Source: an uncultured bacterium (lineage in GTDB: Bacteria; Muiribacteriota; Ozemobacteria; Ozemobacterales; Ozemobacteraceae). From it: a stretch of DNA of 64,000 nt. Below, one piece after another: positions 59,885 to 64,000 of this stretch. Position 1 is the first letter of the stretch; every line of letters begins with the position of its first letter. The stretch lies in assembly GCA_937949615.1 (NCBI GenBank), contig CALEDQ010000008.1, positions 186,001 to 250,000 on the forward strand, written 5' to 3'. The notes beneath the pieces were generated by a model. That model was not told the DNA's origin. It saw nothing but the letters and a program-made list of their open reading frames with translations, and did no database searches. The translations under genes were made by a program, and so were the position numbers.

Positions 59885-61003
59885 TCAGGCGCCCTGCTGA
59901 ATCATTTCATCGTTCTGATGCAACCGGTCACGAATGCAGGCCAGGTCAAAATGTATCTGTCTGAAAGCCTCGACAATTTCTGGGTCAAAATGTGAGCCGG
60001 AGCTTTCAAAAATAATATTACAGGCAGTTTCGTGCGAAAATGGCGGTTTATATGGTCGACGCGATCTAATCGCATCATAGACATCAGAAATTGCCATAAT
60101 TCTGGCGCAAAGAGGTATCGCATAGCCAATCAGACCGTCGGGATAGCCACCACCGTTCCATTTTTCGTGATGCGACCGGGTAAGAGCGATACTCAGATTC
60201 AAAAAATCGTTATCAGGGTAACGGCCCCTGATACTTTCAAGAGTTTTGACGCCGATCATCACATGCGTTTTCATTATTTCAAACTCTTCAGCAGAAAGTT
60301 TTCCGGGCTTGAGAAGAATCTGGTCCTGAATACCGACCTTGCCAATATCATGCAGAGGGGCAGCAAAATAAAGATTGTTGATAAACCGGTCATCGATCTG
60401 TGCCGCATACCTTGAGGTTTTGCGCAGCTGCTCGGCAATGGCACGGCAAAAATCCTGAGTTCTCTCGATATGCCCGCCGGTTGCATGGTCGCGCGATTCT
60501 GCCAGATTTGCCAGAGCGGTGATCGTTGCAAGCTGTGCGTCAGAAATATCCTGAATTTTTTCCTGAACCAGATCTTCAAGATGCAGATTATGACGAATAA
60601 GCTGGCGCTGCATCGACTGCAGCCGCAGATGGGTTTTCACTCTGGCGAGCACCTCTTCTACTCTGAAGGGCTTGGTAACATAGTCAACCCCGCCGCTGGA
60701 AAAAGCGCGAACCTTCTCTTCTGCCTCGCTCAGCCCGCTGATAAAAATGACCGGCGTCGCTTCAAGACATTTTTCGGCTTTTAACTGTTCGCAGAGTTCG
60801 AAACCATCCATTTCCGGCATAGTGATATCGAGAATAAAAAGATCGGGTGCGCTGCTCACTGCCTCTGCAAGAGCACGTCGACTGCTCGAAAATGGCAGCA
60901 CCCGGTAACCGGCACCTTCGAGCATGAACTGAAGAAGCCGCAGGCTCTCAGGGGTGTCGTCAACAACCATTATTTCAGCATTTTCTCTCTCTGTCATAAC
61001 CAA
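59885..61003 (-). CDS. Response regulator with HD-GYP c-di-GMP phosphodiesterase domain
   Basis: 372 residues; GGAGG precedes the ATG. The receiver (about 8-125) has VVDDTPE, DLFILDITMPEMDGF with the acceptor Asp, and YVTKPFRV. The HD-GYP domain (about 165-355) has LHDIGKVGIQDQILLKPGKL and HHEKWNGGGYPDGL; the GYP triplet is intact, though the usual HHExxDGxGYP has Asn for Asp. The domain hydrolyses the second messenger c-di-GMP. The adjacent hybrid kinase is the probable phosphodonor. Position between it and the radical SAM gene suggests a common transcript of at least the kinase and regulator. Confidence 0.9.
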   Translation of the reverse strand: MVMTERENAEIMVVDDTPESLRLLQFMLEGAGYRVLPFSSSRRALAEAVSSAPDLFILDITMPEMDGFELCEQLKAEKCLEATPVIFISGLSEAEEKVRAFSSGGVDYVTKPFRVEEVLARVKTHLRLQSMQRQLIRHNLHLEDLVQEKIQDISDAQLATITALANLAESRDHATGGHIERTQDFCRAIAEQLRKTSRYAAQIDDRFINNLYFAAPLHDIGKVGIQDQILLKPGKLSAEEFEIMKTHVMIGVKTLESIRGRYPDNDFLNLSIALTRSHHEKWNGGGYPDGLIGYAIPLCARIMAISDVYDAIRSRRPYKPPFSHETACNIIFESSGSHFDPEIVEAFRQIHFDLACIRDRLHQNDEMIQQGA

Positions 61004-61080
61004 CCGCCTCCAGAATTATACAGCTTTATAAATATCTGACCATGCCAACCAGCCGAGAGTGCAGCGAAAAGCTGCCCACC

Positions 61081-62433
61081 CTACCCGGCACCCGGAAAAA
61101 TCTGCTCTTCATGCGCCATAATCTCATGCGTGAATCTCGCCAGATTCCGGGCATAGAAGTTATAGCCGAGATTCGCCGGAATCGCGACAGCCGGCAGACA
61201 CCGCGACCCCGAAAGCCTTTTAAAAATCGAACGCAGCGAATAGGCATGCTGCCACGCATAGATCAGGCCACGCTGCAGATACTCCGGCGACATATTCTTC
61301 GGCCTGAACACCACATGCTCGGCGTCATAAAGCGACCAGTTGCGCTCGATTATGCGCCCCTGACTCTCAAGTTCAGCAAATACCTGAGTGCCGGGGAAAG
61401 GCGTCAGCACAGAGAACTGCGGCAGATCTATCTCGCAGTCGTAGACGAAGTCGACAGTGCGCTTGAAAACATCGCGGTCATCGGTATCGAGGCCAAAAAC
61501 GAAGCAGGCCTGCACCCCGATACCGTGGGCATGCAGCTTTTTGACGGCCTCTTTATATTGCCCGACCTTGTTGAAAGGCTTGCGAACCTCATGCAGTGAA
61601 TCCTGAGAAACCGACTCAAAGCCGATCAACAGGCCGCGGCAACCGCTCTCGGCCATGGTCGCAAGAAATTTCGCATCATGTGCCACATCGATGGTGGCAC
61701 AGCCAACCCACCATTTTTTCAACGGCTTCAGAGCCTTGAAAAATTCCAGCGAAAATTCGCGGTCACAGGTCATGCTCGGGTCGAGAAAACAAAGCTCCGG
61801 CCCGGCAAGGGTTTCGATTTCAGCCATGAGCTCAGCAACCGGCCGCGTAAAATAGCGGTTGTTCCAGGCGGTTGCCACCGCACAGAACGAACAGCGATGC
61901 GCGCAACCACGGGTTGCCTCGATTGAATTAACGGTAACGTATTTTTTCCGGTCGAAAATCGAACGGTCTGGAACCGGCCGGCGGCACGAACCCCAGTCAA
62001 AATCAGCGCGCATGTGATAGAAAGGCTGCAGTCTGCCGGCCCTGAAATCGCGCAGAGCCTGCGGCCAGGTGTCTTCGGCCAGGCCGGTGATGACACAGTC
62101 GGCGTGCTGTTTTGCTTCATGCGGCATGAGTGTGGCATGAATGCCGCCAATGACGACCGGAATGCGATTCTGCCTGAAAAAATCGGCAATCGCATAGCCG
62201 CGCCGCGCCGTGCCGGTCATTGAGCTGATACCGACCAGATCGACGTCGAGGTGCGAGCGGGGGTCCCAGACTTCGGCACCCTCATCGACAACCCTGACTT
62301 CGGCCTGCAGTTCAGGCGGAATCAGTGCGACAAGGGTTGCCAGAGTAAGCGGAGCATAGCGCAGCGAGCGCTTATATGAGCCGGAAACCGCCCGATGAAT
62401 CGGGCCATGCGGCAGAACCAGCAAAATCTTCAT
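61081..62433 (-). CDS. B12-binding radical SAM enzyme (stand-alone copy)
   Basis: 450 residues. The N-terminal cobalamin-binding part shows VGISSMTGTARRGYAIADF and IPVVIGGIHATLMP; the radical SAM Cys motif is CAHRCSFC (about 177-184) followed by FLDPSMTCDREF. LTPFPGTQVFAEL matches the same stretch in the copy at 38109-39467, so both belong to one broad family, but the C-terminal parts differ. GGAG lies about 10 bases before the ATG. The substrate is unknown. The gene is 77 bases upstream of the HD-GYP regulator gene and may be co-transcribed. Confidence 0.88.
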   Translation of the reverse strand: MKILLVLPHGPIHRAVSGSYKRSLRYAPLTLATLVALIPPELQAEVRVVDEGAEVWDPRSHLDVDLVGISSMTGTARRGYAIADFFRQNRIPVVIGGIHATLMPHEAKQHADCVITGLAEDTWPQALRDFRAGRLQPFYHMRADFDWGSCRRPVPDRSIFDRKKYVTVNSIEATRGCAHRCSFCAVATAWNNRYFTRPVAELMAEIETLAGPELCFLDPSMTCDREFSLEFFKALKPLKKWWVGCATIDVAHDAKFLATMAESGCRGLLIGFESVSQDSLHEVRKPFNKVGQYKEAVKKLHAHGIGVQACFVFGLDTDDRDVFKRTVDFVYDCEIDLPQFSVLTPFPGTQVFAELESQGRIIERNWSLYDAEHVVFRPKNMSPEYLQRGLIYAWQHAYSLRSIFKRLSGSRCLPAVAIPANLGYNFYARNLARFTHEIMAHEEQIFPGAG

Positions 62434-62519
62434 TTAACAGGTCTCCAGCAGAGTACATCTGAACACTGCCTCTCAATCAGGTCTGCCTCACAAACAGAGA
62501 TAACTATCTTTTTTTCAAG

Positions 62520-62578
62520 TATAATCCTGCCACAATGGAAATTCAAGGTTGAACTGACGACTCGATCTGTTGTAGTTT
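62520..62578 (+). promoter_or_regulatory. Candidate promoter elements before the exported protein
   Basis: Two possibilities in the divergent gap: a perfect TATAAT at 62520-62525 without a good -35, and TTGAAC (62549-62554) spaced 18 from TAGTTT (62573-62578). Either would serve the GTG at 62621, which has GAGGAG upstream. Confidence 0.3.
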
Positions 62579-62620
62579 AAAAAAGTGCATGCTCGCAAAT
62601 CTTTTTGAGGAGTACTATTT

Positions 62621-63736
62621 GTGAAATTCCGCACCCTGATCGCTCTGGCTGTCTGTTCCTGCACTTCAGGCCTCTGGGCCGAACCCTCTGCCCTGGTAAA
62701 CGATCCGCGCGATCTGCGCCTGATCAACCTCAAAGAAGTCTCCAGCTTCCTTGAAGAAGACCTCGATCTCGGAAAAGGCATAACCGAAGTGATCGGTAAG
62801 CAGGTTATCGACCGCAAATTCCGCAAAGCCGGTATTCCCGACCCCGTTAAATCTCAGCTCAGCTACGCCATCGTTGCCCGTGAAATGCCTGCCGAGCAGC
62901 TGAACATCTGCTTTATTCTCAAAGGCAATGTCGTGCCCGAAAAATTTCTTGAATTTGCCGGCAATCGCTACGATCGCTATTTCGAAACCCTCAAAAGCCA
63001 GAAACTGGTAAAAGACACTCCGGCACCGGCAGACAAAACCATCGCCGGCAAAAACGCCCGCGTTTTCCCATTCGCTTTCAGAAATGCCGAAGCTGTTGTG
63101 ACCTGGTTCCCCGGTCATACGGTCATTTCAACGGTTCCGGCTGGCGATTATTCGCTGATCAGCGAAACCATCAATGTTCTCGAAGGCAAAACCCCGGCTT
63201 CGAAGGCACAGCCAGATAAAATCGGCTTTATTTCAACATTCGTGCCGATCGACCAGGAAAGAAGCGAAATCCGCAACTTCGAAAACCGCTACGATGGCTT
63301 TGCCGCAAAAACCCGCAAAAAATTCAAAAAGATTTTCAACCGTGATGCCTATCAGAACAGCGAAGCAATGGCAAAGGCCGAGCAGCAGCTCAAAAACGCC
63401 CTCGCCGACATCGCCCGCTTCTCTTACGATATCAACGCCCGCAAAGAGGGCGAAGGCTATGCCTATGAAGCCAGCATGATCTTCCGCTGCGCCAACCCCG
63501 AAAAGGCCACCGAACTCAAGGAAATGCTGCTCACCTGGCTCGCCTACACTTCTTCCAAATCGCTTTCAGAAGAAGATCTGGTTTCGATGCGCGCCAATCG
63601 CGTCGCCGCGACCGGCTCGACCTGCGTTTTCAATATCAGACTCGGCTCAAGCCAGGAAGAACAGTATCAGTTCTCTTCTCTGATAATGAGCCTGATGATG
63701 CAGGACCGCCGCTTCAATTCTCTCTTCAAGGGCTGA
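62621..63736 (+). CDS. Exported protein of unknown function
   Basis: 371 residues from GTG 62621, chosen because GAGGAG is 8 bases upstream. Signal peptide residues 1-20 (ALAVCSCTSGLWAEP). The mature protein is alpha/beta with charged helices (SEIRNFENRYDGFAAKTRKKF, about 221-241; NSEAMAKAEQQLKNALADI, about 246-264) and no membrane segment. I do not recognise a family. It is monocistronic: divergent radical SAM upstream, terminator downstream. Probably periplasmic. Confidence 0.75.
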   Translation: MKFRTLIALAVCSCTSGLWAEPSALVNDPRDLRLINLKEVSSFLEEDLDLGKGITEVIGKQVIDRKFRKAGIPDPVKSQLSYAIVAREMPAEQLNICFILKGNVVPEKFLEFAGNRYDRYFETLKSQKLVKDTPAPADKTIAGKNARVFPFAFRNAEAVVTWFPGHTVISTVPAGDYSLISETINVLEGKTPASKAQPDKIGFISTFVPIDQERSEIRNFENRYDGFAAKTRKKFKKIFNRDAYQNSEAMAKAEQQLKNALADIARFSYDINARKEGEGYAYEASMIFRCANPEKATELKEMLLTWLAYTSSKSLSEEDLVSMRANRVAATGSTCVFNIRLGSSQEEQYQFSSLIMSLMMQDRRFNSLFKG

Positions 63737-63741
63737 TCGTT

Positions 63742-64000
63742 TCAGCAATCAGAACGCTGCGGTTCAATCTGAGCCGCAGCGTTTTTCTTTTTGCGGCCGA
63801 ACATCAGAATCAGCACCGGCAGCACCAGCAGGTCGCCGGCCAGGCCGATGACGACAACCAGAGTGCCGATCAGGCCAAAGTAAGTGAATGGCTTGAAGGT
63901 GCTGAGCATGAAGATGGCGTTGCCCAGCATCAATAGCAGCGATGATGAGCTCACCGGCACCGCCAGATCGCGAATGGCGGCCATGACTTTGCGGGCCTGC
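63742..64000 (-). CDS. RND/MMPL-family transporter, C-terminal fragment
   Basis: The frame runs off the right edge of the window on the minus strand, so only the last 86 or so codons are present. They contain the final hydrophobic segments of an RND/MMPL protein (LAVPVSSSSLLLMLGNAIFM, FKPFTYFGLIGTLVV, GLAGDLLVLPVLILMFG) and a basic end (GRKKKN). Such transporters move lipids or drugs across the inner membrane by proton exchange. The ATG at 63982-63984 is internal, not the true start. The 3' end overlaps the terminator of the convergent gene. Confidence 0.82.
   Translation of the reverse strand, partial: QARKVMAAIRDLAVPVSSSSLLLMLGNAIFMLSTFKPFTYFGLIGTLVVVIGLAGDLLVLPVLILMFGRKKKNAAAQIEPQRSDC
63753..63790 (+). 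terminator. Rho-independent terminator inside the convergent gene's 3' end
   Basis: AACGCTGCGG (63753-63762) pairs with CCGCAGCGTT (63774-63783), extended inward by a G-U-containing GGTTC/GAGCC, then a T-rich run (TTTTTCTTTTT). It ends the plus-strand transcript of the exported protein and lies within the last codons of the opposing RND gene, whose Lys codons form the T run. Confidence 0.82.

Noticed and set aside
1..64000. tRNA, rRNA and insertion sequences
   Set aside because: I looked for T-loop-like sequences and transposase motifs and saw none that fold or read convincingly.

Overview
This 64 kb stretch is a bacterial chromosome segment, moderately GC-rich by eye, with dense, often overlapping genes. 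I see no rRNA, tRNA, CRISPR array or insertion sequence. Several genes point to a diderm (secretin N-domain-like exported proteins, a likely lipoprotein, an RND/MMPL exporter tail). Two genes hint at anaerobic amino-acid or acyl-CoA metabolism: a 2,4-diaminopentanoate dehydrogenase-like enzyme and a giant 2-hydroxyacyl-CoA dehydratase activase. The mix of huge SpoIIE-type phosphatases, CHASE2 cyclase, pseudopilins, radical SAM/B12 proteins and SrfB/SrfC does not match a common model phylum. A candidate phylum such as Riflebacteria would fit, but that is a guess from gene style, not something the sequence proves.

Layout, left half. 1-684 is the end of a TSUP transporter, facing an SH3-domain exported protein (696-1685, minus). 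1833-10100 is one long plus-strand gene train: membrane protein, MoxR-type ATPase, unknown protein, HExxH plus von Willebrand A protein, unknown protein, PaaK/GH3-like adenylating enzyme, PnuC and NadR. A decayed response-regulator receiver (10135-10318) follows. 10416-19839 holds two tandem gene pairs: two exported secretin-N-domain-like proteins without a channel domain, then two four-helix membrane sensors with SpoIIE/PP2C domains, the second of which has lost catalytic residues. Next come a diaminopentanoate dehydrogenase-like gene with its own promoter, structured leader and terminator (19892-21144), and a pair of SPFH proteins (21299-23211) with a terminator. 23434-34494 carries a FecR-domain protein, a CHASE2-adenylate cyclase, a TPR/HEAT protein, three pseudopilin-like proteins and a large likely lipoprotein.

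Layout, right half. 34491-39721 (minus) is a tightly coupled cluster of a B12-radical SAM enzyme, two GNAT-like proteins and a GH3-type acyl-amide ligase-like protein, preceded by a small basic ORF; it looks like an undescribed small-molecule or lipid pathway. After a hairpin-rich gap, 40049-48850 (minus) encodes an Srf-type system: SrfC (a GTPase by its motifs), a single-pass Gly-rich membrane protein, an unknown soluble protein, SrfB (actin/Hsp70-fold ATPase), a small membrane protein and a Sel1-repeat protein. A flavodoxin-family protein follows. 49659-52414 (plus) has a pentapeptide-repeat membrane protein, a DsrE-like protein, a sirtuin and a GYF-domain membrane protein. 52268-62433 (minus) has a second B12-radical SAM protein, an HD-GYP response regulator, a hybrid PAS histidine kinase, the giant activase and UV-damage endonuclease UvdE. 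An exported unknown protein (62621-63736) and the tail of an RND/MMPL transporter close the window.

The main candidates for new biology are the SrfB/SrfC locus with non-standard partners, the radical SAM-GNAT-GNAT-GH3 cluster, and the paired exported-sensor/phosphatase-pseudophosphatase locus.
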